Below, in pieces: positions 34,837 to 45,046 of a stretch of 64,000 nucleotides of DNA. The position numbers and the translations under genes are program-made. The stretch comes from an uncultured Amylibacter sp. GTDB taxonomy: Bacteria; Pseudomonadota; Alphaproteobacteria; Rhodobacterales; Rhodobacteraceae. The notes beneath the pieces were generated by a model, which was not told the DNA's origin, ran no database searches, and saw nothing but the letters and a program-made list of their open reading frames with translations. The stretch covers positions 682,001-746,000 of the forward strand of contig CAJIZV010000002.1 of the NCBI GenBank assembly GCA_905181935.1, read 5' to 3'. Position 1 is the first letter of the stretch; every line of letters starts with the position of its first letter.

Positions 34837-35643
34837 GTGATTAATAAACCTAGATTAAATGAAGATGGTATTACAATTCATACTCCAGAAGAGTTTGAAG
34901 GCATGCGAAAATCTGGTGCATTAGCTGCAGAGATTTTAGATATGATTACTGAGCATGTTATTCCTGGGGTTACTACGGAAGTTTTGGATCAATTAATTCA
35001 TGATTATATGATTGCTTCTGGAGCTACACCAGCAACGCTTGGCTATCGTGGATATACTAAATCATCATGCATTTCTTTAAATCACGTTGTGTGTCATGGA
35101 ATTCCAGCAGATAAAAAATTAAAAGACGGGGATATTTTAAATATTGATGTAACATGCATTTTAGATGGGTGGTTTGGTGATACATCTCGCATGTATGTTT
35201 GTGGTAAACTTTCACGCAAAGCAGAACGTTTAATTGATATTACGCACACGGCATTAATGTTAGGAATTGATCAGGTTAAACCTGGAAATACCTTTGGTGA
35301 TATTGGTGCCGCAATACAAGCTTATGTAGAGGCGCAGCGTTGTTCAGTTGTTCGTGATTTTTGTGGGCATGGCTTGGGGCGTGTATTTCACTCTGCACCT
35401 AATGTTGTACATTTTGGACGGTGGGGCACGGGCCCTATTCTTGAAGAGGGTATGTTTTTTACGATTGAACCAATGGTAAATCTTGGGAAGCCACATACTA
35501 AAATTCTGTCAGATGATTGGACAGCTGTTACGAAAGATAAATCCCTTTCAGCTCAATTTGAACACTCCATTGGAGTAACTGCCACTGGAGTTGAAATTTT
35601 TACAAACTCTTCAATGGGTAATTTTTATCCAACTTGGGGGTAA
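34837..35643 (+). CDS. map: Type I methionine aminopeptidase
   Basis: Removes N-terminal Met from nascent proteins. The 268 residues start at GTG (AAGGTAG upstream) and show the pita-bread fold ligands: LNHVVCHGIP (substrate His), DILNIDVTCILDGWFGDTSRMY (both metal Asp), FCGHGLGRVFH (metal His), FFTIEPMVNLG (metal Glu) and QFEHSIGVT (metal Glu). Full length and intact. It is convergent with secA, with only 7 bp between the stops and no visible terminator. Confidence 0.96.
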   Translation: MINKPRLNEDGITIHTPEEFEGMRKSGALAAEILDMITEHVIPGVTTEVLDQLIHDYMIASGATPATLGYRGYTKSSCISLNHVVCHGIPADKKLKDGDILNIDVTCILDGWFGDTSRMYVCGKLSRKAERLIDITHTALMLGIDQVKPGNTFGDIGAAIQAYVEAQRCSVVRDFCGHGLGRVFHSAPNVVHFGRWGTGPILEEGMFFTIEPMVNLGKPHTKILSDDWTAVTKDKSLSAQFEHSIGVTATGVEIFTNSSMGNFYPTWG

Positions 35644-35650
35644 ATTTTAA

Positions 35651-38494
35651 TTAACCTAATGCTCCGTGGCAATGTTTAAATTTTTTGCCTGACCCACATA
35701 AACACTTATCGTTACGAGTTAATGGAGGCCAAGTGCTAGGATTATTTTTGTCTATCTCTGGAGGCTTAGGAGCTTCAAGTTCGATGTCTAAACCATATGC
35801 TTCTTTCACACGTGCTTTAATGTCTTTAATACTCATACCTTGGCTTATTGCAGTTTGAATCTGTTGTTGTAATGCAGCCATCTGTTGTTCTGCAGACTGT
35901 GGCTTGAGGCGTGCCATTTGTCCTGTAATTGCTGTCCGCAAGCCATCAAGCATAGATTCAAAAAGCTCAAACGACTCATTTTTATATTCATTTAATGGGT
36001 CTCTTTGAGCATAACCGCGCATACCAACAACTGAACGGAGGTGTTCTAAAGTTACTAAGTGTTCACGCCACTTTTGATCAATAGTTCCTAATAATAATTG
36101 TTTCTCTGCTGTTCTGATATTGTCTGGACCAAGACCTTTAATCTTAGTTTTCATGTCTTCGTCTGCTGCATTGCGAAGGCGTTCAATAATGACTTCATCA
36201 TCTATACCCTCTTCGGCAGCCCAATCAGAAATGGGTAAATCTAGACCTAAAGATTCTTTTATCGATTCTTGGAGGCCTTGGATATTCCATTGATCAGCGT
36301 AAGATTTAGATGGAATAGCTTCATCTACTAAATCTTCGATGACTTCGTCTCGCATATCTTTGACTGTTTCTGATAGGTCTTCAGATTTCATAATTTCTAA
36401 TCGTTGTTCGAAGATAGCTTTTCGTTGATCATTCATGACGTCATCAAACTTCAGCAATTGTTTACGAACATCAAAGTTTTGACCTTCAACTTTGGCTTGT
36501 GCGCGTTCAAGAGATTTGTTGACCCAAGGATGAATGATTGCTTCACCCTCATCCATACCTAATTTTCCTAAAACGGAATCTAACTTTTGAGAACCAAAGA
36601 TACGCATTAAGTCATCTTCAAGAGATAAGAAAAATGCTGAACGGCCTGGATCACCCTGTCGCCCTGATCGTCCCCGAAGTTGGTTGTCTATACGCCGACT
36701 TTCGTGACGCTCTGTAGCCAATACAAATAAGCCGCCAGCATCTAAAGCCTCTTGTTTTGATTTGGCTATTTCTGCAACAACTTTTTCACGAATTTTTAAT
36801 ATATTGGCTTTTTTGCCAGCACTTTTTATTTCTGCTGTAACTCGCACGTCAACGTTACCACCTAATTGAATGTCTGTACCTCGACCAGCCATATTAGTGG
36901 CGATTGTTACAGCATTTGGAGCGCCTGCATTTGCAACGATAGATGCTTCTTGTTCATGGAACCTTGCATTAAGAACTTTGTGGGGAATGCCAGTTTTTGA
37001 TAGTTTTTCTAGGTCATTTGCATAACCATTAAATTCGTCCTTACTTTCTTGCTTTTTCATGCTTTCTGCGCGTACACGCAAGGTTTGCGAAATTTTCTTT
37101 AATAACTTCTTATCATTTAAAAGTTCTGATAAATATTCGGATTTTTCAATTGAAGTCGTACCAACTAAAATTGGTTGCCCTTTAGCGTGTGCCTTGCCAA
37201 TTTCTTCTACTATGGCTGTAAATTTTTCTCTTGCAGTTCGATAAATCGCATCATGTTCGTCTTGGCGAACTATTGGCCTATTGGTTGGAACTTCTACAAC
37301 GCCTAAACCATAAATTTCTGAGAATTCTTCAGCCTCTGTTAATGCGGTACCCGTCATGCCTGCTAATTTTTCATACAAGCGAAAATAGTTTTGAAATGTG
37401 ACAGATGCTAAGGTTACATTTTCTGGTTTAATGTCAGCATTTTCTTTTGCTTCAATAGCCTGATGTAAGCCGTCTGACAGACGCCGGCCAGACATCATAC
37501 GACCAGTAAATTCGTCTATTAATATTACTTCACCATCTCGAACAATATAGTCCTTATCTCGCTTGAAAAGTGTATGTGCTCGCAAACCTTGATTGACATG
37601 ATGAACCAACGATGTGCTCTCAGGATCATATAAAGACTGACCTTCTGGCAATAATCCCATTTCTAGCAGGCGCTTTTCTACAAATTCATTACCTTCATCT
37701 GTTAGAGATGTAGCACGAGATTTTTCATCTAAATCATAATGCTTTAATTCTAAGTCCGGTATTAAAGCATCAATAGCTTTATAAATTTCTGTACGATCCT
37801 CTGCAGGACCTGAAATAATTAATGGAGTTCGAGCTTCGTCAATTAAAATGCTGTCAACTTCGTCGACAATTGCAAAGTAATGATCACGTTGAGCCATTTG
37901 TGATAAATCTGACTTCATATTATCACGTAAATAATCAAAACCTAATTCATTATTTGTAGCATATGTAATATCACTTGCATAAGCCGCTAACTTCGCTTCT
38001 TCTTCCATGTCTGGAACAACTACACCAGTAGTCATCCCAAGAAATTGATAAACTTTACCCATCCACTCTGCATCACGTGATGCCAAGTAATCGTTTACAG
38101 TTACAACATGAACTCCGCGGCCAGCTAATGCATTTAGATAAACAGGAAATACACCAACTAAGGTTTTACCCTCACCAGTTTTCATTTCCGAAATATTTCC
38201 TTGGTGTAAAAACATGCCGCCCATTAACTGAGTATCATATGCTCGTAGACCTAAAGCGCGGAACGCCGCTTCGCGTGCGTTTGCAAACACTTCGGGTAAC
38301 AGTTGGTCCAAAGTTTCACCATTTTTAAGACGACCTTTGAATTCTTCAGTCTTTTCCATGATCTGTTGGTCACTGAGCGCTTGAAAATCAACTTCTAACA
38401 AGTTGATGGAAGCAATCATGGGTAGAGTAGCTTTGATCTTGCGATCATTAGCTGTTCCAAAAATTTTACGAGCTGCTTTAGTTAAACCGAGCAT
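35651..38494 (-). CDS. secA: Preprotein translocase ATPase SecA
   Basis: Motor of the Sec translocon, partner of SecB at 13.6 kb. The 947 residues show Walker [12 protein letters not shown] near residue 106, the [19 protein letters not shown] stretch (Walker B) and the preprotein cross-linking domain. The second motor half has [27 protein letters not shown] and [22 protein letters not shown]-terminal zinc-binding tail [14 protein letters not shown] follows. This is the usual alphaproteobacterial length. It is divergent from the parvulin gene across 241 bp. Confidence 0.97.
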   Translation of the reverse strand: MLGLTKAARKIFGTANDRKIKATLPMIASINLLEVDFQALSDQQIMEKTEEFKGRLKNGETLDQLLPEVFANAREAAFRALGLRAYDTQLMGGMFLHQGNISEMKTGEGKTLVGVFPVYLNALAGRGVHVVTVNDYLASRDAEWMGKVYQFLGMTTGVVVPDMEEEAKLAAYASDITYATNNELGFDYLRDNMKSDLSQMAQRDHYFAIVDEVDSILIDEARTPLIISGPAEDRTEIYKAIDALIPDLELKHYDLDEKSRATSLTDEGNEFVEKRLLEMGLLPEGQSLYDPESTSLVHHVNQGLRAHTLFKRDKDYIVRDGEVILIDEFTGRMMSGRRLSDGLHQAIEAKENADIKPENVTLASVTFQNYFRLYEKLAGMTGTALTEAEEFSEIYGLGVVEVPTNRPIVRQDEHDAIYRTAREKFTAIVEEIGKAHAKGQPILVGTTSIEKSEYLSELLNDKKLLKKISQTLRVRAESMKKQESKDEFNGYANDLEKLSKTGIPHKVLNARFHEQEASIVANAGAPNAVTIATNMAGRGTDIQLGGNVDVRVTAEIKSAGKKANILKIREKVVAEIAKSKQEALDAGGLFVLATERHESRRIDNQLRGRSGRQGDPGRSAFFLSLEDDLMRIFGSQKLDSVLGKLGMDEGEAIIHPWVNKSLERAQAKVEGQNFDVRKQLLKFDDVMNDQRKAIFEQRLEIMKSEDLSETVKDMRDEVIEDLVDEAIPSKSYADQWNIQGLQESIKESLGLDLPISDWAAEEGIDDEVIIERLRNAADEDMKTKIKGLGPDNIRTAEKQLLLGTIDQKWREHLVTLEHLRSVVGMRGYAQRDPLNEYKNESFELFESMLDGLRTAITGQMARLKPQSAEQQMAALQQQIQTAISQGMSIKDIKARVKEAYGLDIELEAPKPPEIDKNNPSTWPPLTRNDKCLCGSGKKFKHCHGALG

Positions 38495-38690
38495 TAATAA
38501 TATTCCTTAAATATACCGCAAATTTTGCAGCAAAACTAACGCGCCTGTAAAGCGGATTTTTATTCATTATCCTTGTCGGCTCGGGTAAAGCCATTTACTA
38601 AAGCCAAGAATACACAGTCTACTTACAAAGCGTGAGCAAAAGCATGTAAGCAGGTGTTTCGATACTGTCAACGGCGCCAAAACAAAGGCG

Positions 38691-38696
38691 TATAAT
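38691..38696 (+). promoter_or_regulatory. -10 element of the parvulin-argJ-mutT operon
   Basis: A perfect TATAAT 40 bp before the parvulin ATG, in the gap divergent to secA. The -35 region 17 bases upstream is poor (TCAACG). The gene itself has a good GGAGAG ribosome site. Confidence 0.45.
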
Positions 38697-38735
38697 TTTA
38701 AAGCGAAAAAACTTGTACATAACTGGAGAGTTTAA

Positions 38736-39581
38736 ATGAATCTTTCAAAAAAAATATTTTTTGTAACCATGTTAGCCGCTACAACAGGATTGCCTATTTT
38801 TGCGCAAAATGTGCCAACAAGTGATACTGTGGTTGCAATTGTTGAGGGGAAAAAAATAAAATTAGGTCATATTATTTCTATAGTTGAGACTTTACCGGCT
38901 CAATATGCTGATGTGGCAGCAAGTGATTTATATGAAGGCATTTTAGATCAATTAATTCAACAAACTTTGCTTGTGGAAAACGTTCCTACAAAAAAAATTA
39001 ATGAAAAAAGAATTTCTTTAGTTATGGAAAACGAACGCCGAGCTTTGATTTCTTCAAATGCTTTAAGTGACATAACACAAAAAGCAGTTACAGAAAGTGC
39101 ACTTCAGGATTTTTATGAGGATCAAGTTTTATCTGGTGAGCCAATATTAGAATTTTACGCATCACATATTTTAGTTGAAACAGAAGAAGAAGCTCAAAAT
39201 ATTTTAGTAGCGGCAAAAGAAGGTATTAATTTTTCAGATTTAGCAAAAGAAAACTCAACGGGTCCCTCAGCTTCAAATGGTGGTGATCTAGGGTGGTTTG
39301 GCCGGGGTGCGATGGTCTCTGAATTTGATGAAGCTGTTTCTCAAATGAAAGTTGGTGATATAGCTGGCCCGGTTAAGACCCAGTTTGGATGGCATATCAT
39401 AAGGCTCAATGACCAGCGCAACTATCCATCTTTGGAGACCAAACGTGAAGAGTTAGAGGGTCAGTTAAGAAATACAGCAATTTCTAAAGAAATTGAGCGC
39501 TTGCAAGTAAACTCAGCCATTGAAATTTTTAAACCAACATTTGACTTTGAAGAAATTCGCAATATTGATTTACTTAACTAA
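38736..39581 (+). CDS. Exported parvulin-type peptidyl-prolyl isomerase
   Basis: A 281-residue periplasmic foldase of the PpiC/PrsA type. It has a signal peptide (KKIFFVTMLAATTGLPIFA, residues 5-23), a helical chaperone segment and a rotamase domain: FYASHILVETEEEAQNILVAAKEGINFSDLAKENSTGPSASNGGDLGWFGRGAMVSEFDEAV...VKTQFGWHIIRLND, near residues 136-230. This matches the parvulin core, including the SHILV and GGDLGWF motifs. It precedes argJ by 5 bp, an order common in Rhodobacterales. Likely substrates are outer-membrane proteins (inference). Confidence 0.93.
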   Translation: MNLSKKIFFVTMLAATTGLPIFAQNVPTSDTVVAIVEGKKIKLGHIISIVETLPAQYADVAASDLYEGILDQLIQQTLLVENVPTKKINEKRISLVMENERRALISSNALSDITQKAVTESALQDFYEDQVLSGEPILEFYASHILVETEEEAQNILVAAKEGINFSDLAKENSTGPSASNGGDLGWFGRGAMVSEFDEAVSQMKVGDIAGPVKTQFGWHIIRLNDQRNYPSLETKREELEGQLRNTAISKEIERLQVNSAIEIFKPTFDFEEIRNIDLLN

Positions 39582-39586
39582 GGATT

Positions 39587-40900
39587 ATGCTCGTGAACGC
39601 AGATCAAAAAATAGCTAAATTAGAAGCTGAGCTTGCTACATTAAGGGCGCAATACTCTGCACCAGCTGTTTCACCTTTAGCGCCCAGAGGGGGATTCCAA
39701 AAGCTCCCTGTTGTTAAGGGAATTCGGTTTGCTGCAACTGGTGCTGGTGTAAAATACACAGACAGAGATGATGTAATGCTAATAGAGTGTGCGGCGGGGA
39801 GTTCTGTTGCAGGAGTTTTTACACAATCTAGTACGCGTTCTGCTAGTGTATTAGATTGTCAAAAAAAACTGTTGTTAGGTACTAGTAATGAGCCTGTTGC
39901 GATTTTGGTAAATTCAGGTAACTCAAATGCATTTACTGGTTTTCATGGTGAAAATTCAGTGAATGAAATTTGTAATAGTGTTTCAAATATTATGGGTATT
40001 ACTTCTTCCAGAGTTTTTACCGCTTCAACAGGTGTAATAGGTGAGCTATTGCCTCATGATCGGATTATAGAAAAAATTGAAGAACTAAATACTAATTTAG
40101 ATGAAAATTCAGCAGAAGATGCTGCTCGAGCAATTATGACGACAGACACCTTTGCAAAGGGAGCGGGTAGTAGTTTTTCTTTGAATGGGCTGCCTGTTAA
40201 AATAGCTGGCTTTGCAAAGGGTTCAGGAATGATTTCTCCTGATATGGCAACAATGTTAGTGTATATAGTTACAGACGTGGCAATTGATCAATCTGTACTT
40301 CAATTAATTTTATCAAACCTAAATGAAAAAACTTTTAATTCAATTACAGTAGATAGTGATACATCCACTTCAGATAGTTTGATGGTAGTTGCTACTGGAA
40401 AATCAAGAGCGTCACGAATTACTAATGCATTTAGTAATGATGCTTTAGAATTTATTGAAAAACTGAATGAAGTAATGGTAAGCCTTTCACAACAAGTTGT
40501 TCGTGATGGCGAAGGTGCAACTAAATTTATTGAGATTATAATTAAAGGAGCAGCTTCCAATGCTTCTGCAAAAACTGTTGGATTAGCAATTGCAAACTCA
40601 CCATTAATAAAAACAGCGGCTGCAGGAGAAGATCCAAACTGGGGGCGAGTAGTTATGGGTGTTGGGAAGTCTGGAGAGCCAGCAGATCGTGATAAATTAA
40701 CGATTTGGTTTGGTGATATTCTTGTTGCAAAAGATGGTTGGGTTTCACCTAGCTATGCCGAACAAGAAGGCTTGGCTTATATGAAGAATACAGATTTGCA
40801 ATTTACAGTAGATCTAGGAATAGGTGATGGAAGCGCTACAGTTTGGACCTGTGATTTAACGCACCAATATATTGTAATTAACGCTGATTATAGATCATGA
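39587..40900 (+). CDS. argJ: Glutamate N-acetyltransferase / amino-acid acetyltransferase ArgJ
   Basis: Bifunctional ornithine acetyltransferase that recycles acetyl groups in arginine synthesis. The 437 residues contain the self-cleavage site in KGSGMISPDMATMLVYIVTD near residue 218, where the Thr after Ala becomes the nucleophile of the beta chain, and NSGNSNAFTGFHG and NWGRVVMGVGKSG. The family-wide VSPLAPRGGF start is preceded by a 30-residue charged coiled-coil-like extension (KIAKLEAELATLRAQ). GTG at 39593 is an equally good start. It overlaps mutT by ATGA. Confidence 0.95.
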   Translation: MLVNADQKIAKLEAELATLRAQYSAPAVSPLAPRGGFQKLPVVKGIRFAATGAGVKYTDRDDVMLIECAAGSSVAGVFTQSSTRSASVLDCQKKLLLGTSNEPVAILVNSGNSNAFTGFHGENSVNEICNSVSNIMGITSSRVFTASTGVIGELLPHDRIIEKIEELNTNLDENSAEDAARAIMTTDTFAKGAGSSFSLNGLPVKIAGFAKGSGMISPDMATMLVYIVTDVAIDQSVLQLILSNLNEKTFNSITVDSDTSTSDSLMVVATGKSRASRITNAFSNDALEFIEKLNEVMVSLSQQVVRDGEGATKFIEIIIKGAASNASAKTVGLAIANSPLIKTAAAGEDPNWGRVVMGVGKSGEPADRDKLTIWFGDILVAKDGWVSPSYAEQEGLAYMKNTDLQFTVDLGIGDGSATVWTCDLTHQYIVINADYRS

Positions 40901-41295
40901 ATACTTTATTAGTATCTGCTGTTGCTTTGATTGATATGGATGGCCGCGTCCTCTTAGCCCAACGCCCAGAAGGAAAATCTATGGCTGGGTTATGGGAATT
41001 TCCAGGTGGTAAGGTTGAGGCAATGGAAACTCCAGAGGTTGCTTTAGTGCGTGAACTGAAAGAAGAGCTCGGAATTGATACATGGGAAAGCTGTCTGGCG
41101 CCATTAACTTTTGCAAGTCATACTTATGATAATTTTCATTTGTTAATGCCTGTGTTCGTTTGTAGAAAATGGGACGGAATTGTCTCACCTCAAGAGGGTC
41201 AAACATTGGCATGGGTAGAGCCAAAAAAGTTACGAAACTATTCTATGCCTGCAGCCGATATCCCCTTGATATCGGTTTTGCGTGATTTACTATGA
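40897..41295 (+). CDS. mutT: 8-oxo-dGTP diphosphatase MutT
   Basis: Nudix hydrolase that cleans the nucleotide pool of oxidised dGTP. The 132 residues carry the Nudix box GGKVEAMETPEVALVRELKEELGI (G-x5-E-x7-REUxEExGU) near residue 37, preceded by LLAQRPEGKSMAGLWEFPGG, which is specific to MutT. The start overlaps the argJ stop, and a bidirectional terminator follows 13 bp after the stop. Confident call. Confidence 0.94.
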   Translation: MNTLLVSAVALIDMDGRVLLAQRPEGKSMAGLWEFPGGKVEAMETPEVALVRELKEELGIDTWESCLAPLTFASHTYDNFHLLMPVFVCRKWDGIVSPQEGQTLAWVEPKKLRNYSMPAADIPLISVLRDLL

Positions 41296-41307
41296 AGCGG
41301 TAAACTT

Positions 41308-41346
41308 AATAATAAAGCTATTTTATAACTCAATAGTTTTATTATT
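41308..41346. terminator. Bidirectional terminator between mutT and hemH
   Basis: AATAATAAAGCTATT (41308-41322) pairs with AATAGTTTTATTATT (41332-41346), a 15-bp stem with a single G-U pair and a 9-base loop, flanked by A/T-rich sequence. It lies between convergent mutT and hemH, 13 bp and 8 bp from their stops, and can serve both. Confidence 0.8.
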
Positions 41347-41353
41347 AGAAAAA

Positions 41354-42379
41354 CTATGCCCAACCTGACAGTTCATTTTTTAAAATATCTATCATCATTT
41401 TAATGTGATCTGGGTTATCGTTTAGGCATTCAATATACGTAAATTTCGTTCCCCCAGCTTCTTCAAAACTTTCAAAAATCTCTTCATTAATTTCTTCTAA
41501 CGTTTCTACACAATCAGATGAAAATGCTGGAGACATAATAGCAATATTTTTCTGACCGTTTTCAGCTAAGCGAGCAACTTCGTCTACGGTTGCAGGCAAT
41601 AACCATTTTTCCGGTCCAAATTTTGATTGGAAGGTAGTTGTGATTTCAGTATCGTCCCAACCTAAAGCTTCTTTTAAAAGACGTGTCGTTTTTTGACACT
41701 GACAATGATATGGATCACCTTCCATAAGGTAACGAACTGGAACTCCATGATATGAGCAAACTAAAATATCAGGTTTAGTTTTTAAAGACGCATACTTAAC
41801 TTTAACTGAGTTCGCGAGTGCTTCAATATATAACGGATTATCAAAGTATGCAGCAACTGTACGGATAGATGGCTGCCAATTCATTTTCATCAGCGTTCTA
41901 AATGCTTCGTCATTGGCGGTTGCTGTAGTTGGGCCTGCATACTGCGGATAAAGAGGGAAAAAGACGATTTTATTTACACCCTGCTCTTTCATTTTATGAA
42001 TGACACTTTTTGTAGATGGATTGCCATACCTCATAGCAAAATCAACAATGACCTTTTCATTATAAATAGATTTAATTTCTTTTGCTACGGCTTCTGCTTG
42101 CAGGCGTGTTGTTGTTAAAAGTGGGCTTTCATCTAAATCGGTGTTCCAAATTGATCGATAAGCGGCTCCCGATGAAAATGGACGTCTTGTAAGTATAATG
42201 ATTTGTAATAAGGGCTGCCAAAGCCAATCAGAATAATCAACTACACGTTTGTCTGATAGGAATTGAGATAAATACCGCCGCATAGACCAATAGTCGGTTG
42301 CATCTGGGGTTCCTAGATTGGCTAATATAACACCTATTTTGGCGGGTTTAACTTTTGGATGGTCAGTTGGCTTAGACAT
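41354..42379 (-). CDS. hemH: Ferrochelatase
   Basis: Inserts ferrous iron into protoporphyrin IX, the last haem step and downstream of HemJ. The 341 residues show GVILANLGTPDATD, YSDWLWQPLLQIIILTRRP, FAMRYGNPS, FFPLYPQYAGPTTATANDEAF (a core family signature), CSYHGVPVRYL with the metal-binding His, and MSPAFSSDCVETLEEINEE. The length is normal. The divergent neighbour is not close, and a methyltransferase gene lies 50 bp upstream on the same strand. Confidence 0.96.
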   Translation of the reverse strand: MSKPTDHPKVKPAKIGVILANLGTPDATDYWSMRRYLSQFLSDKRVVDYSDWLWQPLLQIIILTRRPFSSGAAYRSIWNTDLDESPLLTTTRLQAEAVAKEIKSIYNEKVIVDFAMRYGNPSTKSVIHKMKEQGVNKIVFFPLYPQYAGPTTATANDEAFRTLMKMNWQPSIRTVAAYFDNPLYIEALANSVKVKYASLKTKPDILVCSYHGVPVRYLMEGDPYHCQCQKTTRLLKEALGWDDTEITTTFQSKFGPEKWLLPATVDEVARLAENGQKNIAIMSPAFSSDCVETLEEINEEIFESFEEAGGTKFTYIECLNDNPDHIKMMIDILKNELSGWA

Positions 42380-42429
42380 ACTTTTTCCTGCTAGCTTGTA
42401 TAATATAAATAGGTTGGATTATTGTTATA

Positions 42430-43254
42430 TCAATCTTTTTCCGGGTTATTTTCAATAGTTCCTAAAGCATCGGCTAGGCGCTTTTGTGCAGAACCAGGTT
42501 TCAGTGGCTTTTGCTGACTGACAGATGGCGACCATCCTGTTAAAAAAATTAACTCAAAAGTTGCTTTTACCCGCCCATCATTATTTGTAAAATTATCATG
42601 ATACTGCTTTGTAACTTCTTTTAATAGACCTCGAGATATTGGAAGCTTCATCCTTGTTTTTATAATATTAGTTTCGCCCATGGAGCGCAGGTCATGCATT
42701 AGCTTGATTGGGGATTTATAACTAACGTTTAACGAGATACTATCAGCAACAGGCAGAGCAAAACCTGCACGTTGCAAAAGGCTACCTAAATCACGAATTT
42801 CTCCCATTGGAGCAATTCGAGGAGAAATGCCATTTATTACTTTTGTTTCAGCCTGAGCAAATGAAATGCGTAATTCTGATAATGTCTGGCCACCAAAAAA
42901 GGTAGCTATCATTAGTCCATCAGGCTTTAGGGCTTTTTGCATTTGTATTAGTTGCCCAACCGGGTCATTAGCCCAATGCATACACATGGCATGTATGATT
43001 AAATCAAAGCTATTTTCATTGAGGTCTAATGTATCTCCATCTTCGACACATGTAGCTTTTAAGTTTAATGCATTTGCCCATGCTTGGGCTCGAAACCCAA
43101 CAACTGCTATTTTTGAAAATACTCTATTAATTTCTGACAACCGTTCATAAATCACATCAATAGCTTGATCATGAATGAACCATGCATTTTCATTAGCTCG
43201 CTCGCGGCGTGTGACCAGAGCTTTGTGATCAAATAATTGAGGAGGTAACGTCAT
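42430..43254 (-). CDS. SAM-dependent methyltransferase-like protein, NDUFAF5/BioC-like
   Basis: Class I methyltransferase-fold protein of 274 residues starting LPPQLFDHKALVTRRERA, the N-terminus typical of alphaproteobacterial relatives of mitochondrial NDUFAF5 (which hydroxylates an Arg in complex I assembly). The motif-I loop is degenerate (KIAVVGFRAQAWANAL), but SFDLIIHAMCMHWANDPVGQLIQMQKALKPDGLMIATFFGG, the characteristic HWANDP stretch, is clear near residue 85. A role in complex I assembly is an inference from that family. It is divergent from grxC. Confidence 0.8.
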   Translation of the reverse strand: MTLPPQLFDHKALVTRRERANENAWFIHDQAIDVIYERLSEINRVFSKIAVVGFRAQAWANALNLKATCVEDGDTLDLNENSFDLIIHAMCMHWANDPVGQLIQMQKALKPDGLMIATFFGGQTLSELRISFAQAETKVINGISPRIAPMGEIRDLGSLLQRAGFALPVADSISLNVSYKSPIKLMHDLRSMGETNIIKTRMKLPISRGLLKEVTKQYHDNFTNNDGRVKATFELIFLTGWSPSVSQQKPLKPGSAQKRLADALGTIENNPEKD

Positions 43255-43433
43255 TAAACGATGTTAAGCCTAACAAAGTAAAAGGGAAAGCATTTGTTAT
43301 AAATAATGGTAGAAATAAAATACATAATATTATTATATCATGCTTTAGGCAAATTATATTGCTAATCTATTTGCTAATACTTTTACCTAGTGAAAGAGGC
43401 ATGATATACCTTAGAAGGTTTAAATTTTGAATA

Positions 43434-43474
43434 TATGTGCTTACAAGTTAATATTATTGTGCTTGTAGCACATA
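43434..43474. promoter_or_regulatory. Inverted repeat upstream of grxC
   Basis: TATGTGCT (43434-43441) and AGCACATA (43467-43474) are perfect inverted 8-mers separated by 25 bases. The stretch also contains near-direct repeats GTGCTTACAAG and GTGCTTGTAG. They lie 45 bp before the grxC start in a 264-bp A/T-rich gap with no ORF. This could be a regulator site or an mRNA hairpin; function unknown. Confidence 0.4.
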
Positions 43475-43518
43475 ATTTTTATACTCTATAATGGTAAATT
43501 AATAATGGAGTAATGGTG

Positions 43519-43776
43519 ATGGTTAAGATTGAAATTTATACTGGAAATCTATGTGGTTACTGCACAGCAGCTAAACGTTTATTAAAACAAAAAAGTGTAA
43601 AATTTAGTGAAAAAAATGTACACAATGACATAGAAAAAAAGTCTGAAATGATGCAACGCTCTCATGGGAGTAGAAGTGTGCCTCAGATATTTATAAACGA
43701 TATTCATGTAGGTGGATGTGATGAATTGTTTGATTTAGAACGTCTGGGAAAGCTTGATAAAATGTTGGAAGCATAA
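43519..43776 (+). CDS. grxC: Glutaredoxin 3
   Basis: Dithiol glutaredoxin of 85 residues from ATG 43519. The CGYC active site is in IYTGNLCGYCTAAKRLLKQ, with SRSVPQIFINDIHVGGCDEL (cis-Pro and GSH-binding TVP-like loop) further on. GGAG at 43507-43510 is 8 bases before this ATG but only 2 before the ATG at 43513, which decides the start. It overlaps the MarR-family gene by one base. In relatives a comF gene usually lies just upstream; it is absent here. Confidence 0.93.
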   Translation: MVKIEIYTGNLCGYCTAAKRLLKQKSVKFSEKNVHNDIEKKSEMMQRSHGSRSVPQIFINDIHVGGCDELFDLERLGKLDKMLEA

Positions 43777-44216
43777 TGCCTGATAGCTCCAATGATGATC
43801 TAATTACTGTTGCCTTATTTTCAGAAGTTTTAGCATCAGAACAACTAATGCGAGGGCGCTTATCTCGGGCTTTACCAAAGGGTATGGAACTATCGCACTT
43901 TGTAATGTTAAACTATCTTAGCCGTCAAAATCGAGAACGCAGTCCTGCAGAATTGGCGCGAACATTTAATCTGACTAAAGGTGCTTTGACTAATACATTA
44001 AGCAAATTAGAAAAATACGGATATATTCACATTCGACCAGATTGGGATGACGCTCGTAAAAAGCTAGTACTCATTTCTAATGCAGGTGATAGGGCTCGTG
44101 ATGAATCTGTTTTAGCCATCACACCAGTATTGGAGAGTGTAATGTCGAAATTGGATAAAAATAGGTTACGAGACGGTTTAAGGTTTTTACGTGAATTACG
44201 CGAAGCTTTAGATTGA
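43776..44216 (+). CDS. MarR-family transcriptional regulator
   Basis: Winged-helix regulator of 146 residues: ELSHFVMLNYLSRQNRERSPAELARTFNLTKGALTNTLSKLEKYGYIHIRPDWDDARKKLVLISNAGDRAR shows the MarR helix-turn-helix and the D-x-R-D/K-K wing. It follows grxC directly and is likely cotranscribed with it, so control of thiol redox genes is possible. Convergent with ubiG. Confidence 0.9.
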   Translation: MPDSSNDDLITVALFSEVLASEQLMRGRLSRALPKGMELSHFVMLNYLSRQNRERSPAELARTFNLTKGALTNTLSKLEKYGYIHIRPDWDDARKKLVLISNAGDRARDESVLAITPVLESVMSKLDKNRLRDGLRFLRELREALD

Positions 44217-44244
44217 TTTGAATTGGTTACATAATTAGCTGTAC

Positions 44245-44997
44245 TTACAAGTTGGATTTTACGCTTGCAGTGACATAATTTACAGATAAATCTTTGTCAG
44301 AAATAGACCAACTCCACTTAAACGGATTAAATACAAAACCCTTGCGATCAACGGGATTTAAACCTGCACTTTCAATTAATTCAAATAATTCACCAGGTGT
44401 TATAAACTTATCCCATTCATGAGTGCCTTTGGGAAGCCATCGCATGATATGTTCAGCACCAATAATTGCCATCAAATAACTTTTAGGATTACGATTAATT
44501 GTTGAGCATAACATTAGACCATTTGATTTAAGTAGATCTTTGCACGCAGTTAGAAAGCCAAGTGGATCAGCAACATGCTCTACAACCTCCATATTTAAAA
44601 TGACATCAAAAGTTTCGCCAGTTTGTACAATAGACTCTGCACTAGTGTGTCGGTAATCAATTTTTAACCCAGACTGTTCAGCATGAATTTGTGCAACAGG
44701 TATGTTCCGTTCTGCCGCGTCTGCACCAACTACTGTCGCACCCAATCTTGCCATAGGTTCAGATAGTAGCCCACCGCCACAACCAATATCTAAAATATGT
44801 AAACCCTTGAATGGATTTTTAACAGATAAATCTCGTGCAAACTCCGCGGCTATTTGCTCAACGATGTAATCTAATCGAGTAGGGTTTAGCATGTGTAGTG
44901 GTTTGAAATTACCATTTGTATCCCACCACTCTGTCGCCATAGCTTCAAATTTTGCAACTTCTTTGGGATCAATTGTATTTATTCTAGACATTGACAT
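44245..44997 (-). CDS. ubiG: Ubiquinone biosynthesis O-methyltransferase UbiG
   Basis: SAM-dependent O-methyltransferase for two O-methylation steps of ubiquinone synthesis (UbiG/Coq3 family). The 250 residues start [38 protein letters not shown], the diagnostic UbiG N-terminus, then motif [28 protein letters not shown] near residue 63 and [14 protein letters not shown]. Full length. It is divergent from the prolyl iminopeptidase gene. Confidence 0.96.
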   Translation of the reverse strand: MSMSRINTIDPKEVAKFEAMATEWWDTNGNFKPLHMLNPTRLDYIVEQIAAEFARDLSVKNPFKGLHILDIGCGGGLLSEPMARLGATVVGADAAERNIPVAQIHAEQSGLKIDYRHTSAESIVQTGETFDVILNMEVVEHVADPLGFLTACKDLLKSNGLMLCSTINRNPKSYLMAIIGAEHIMRWLPKGTHEWDKFITPGELFELIESAGLNPVDRKGFVFNPFKWSWSISDKDLSVNYVTASVKSNL

Positions 44998-45046
44998 GAG
45001 CTTTCAAAAGGACAAGTTTTGATTATATACAACATATAGAGCAACG

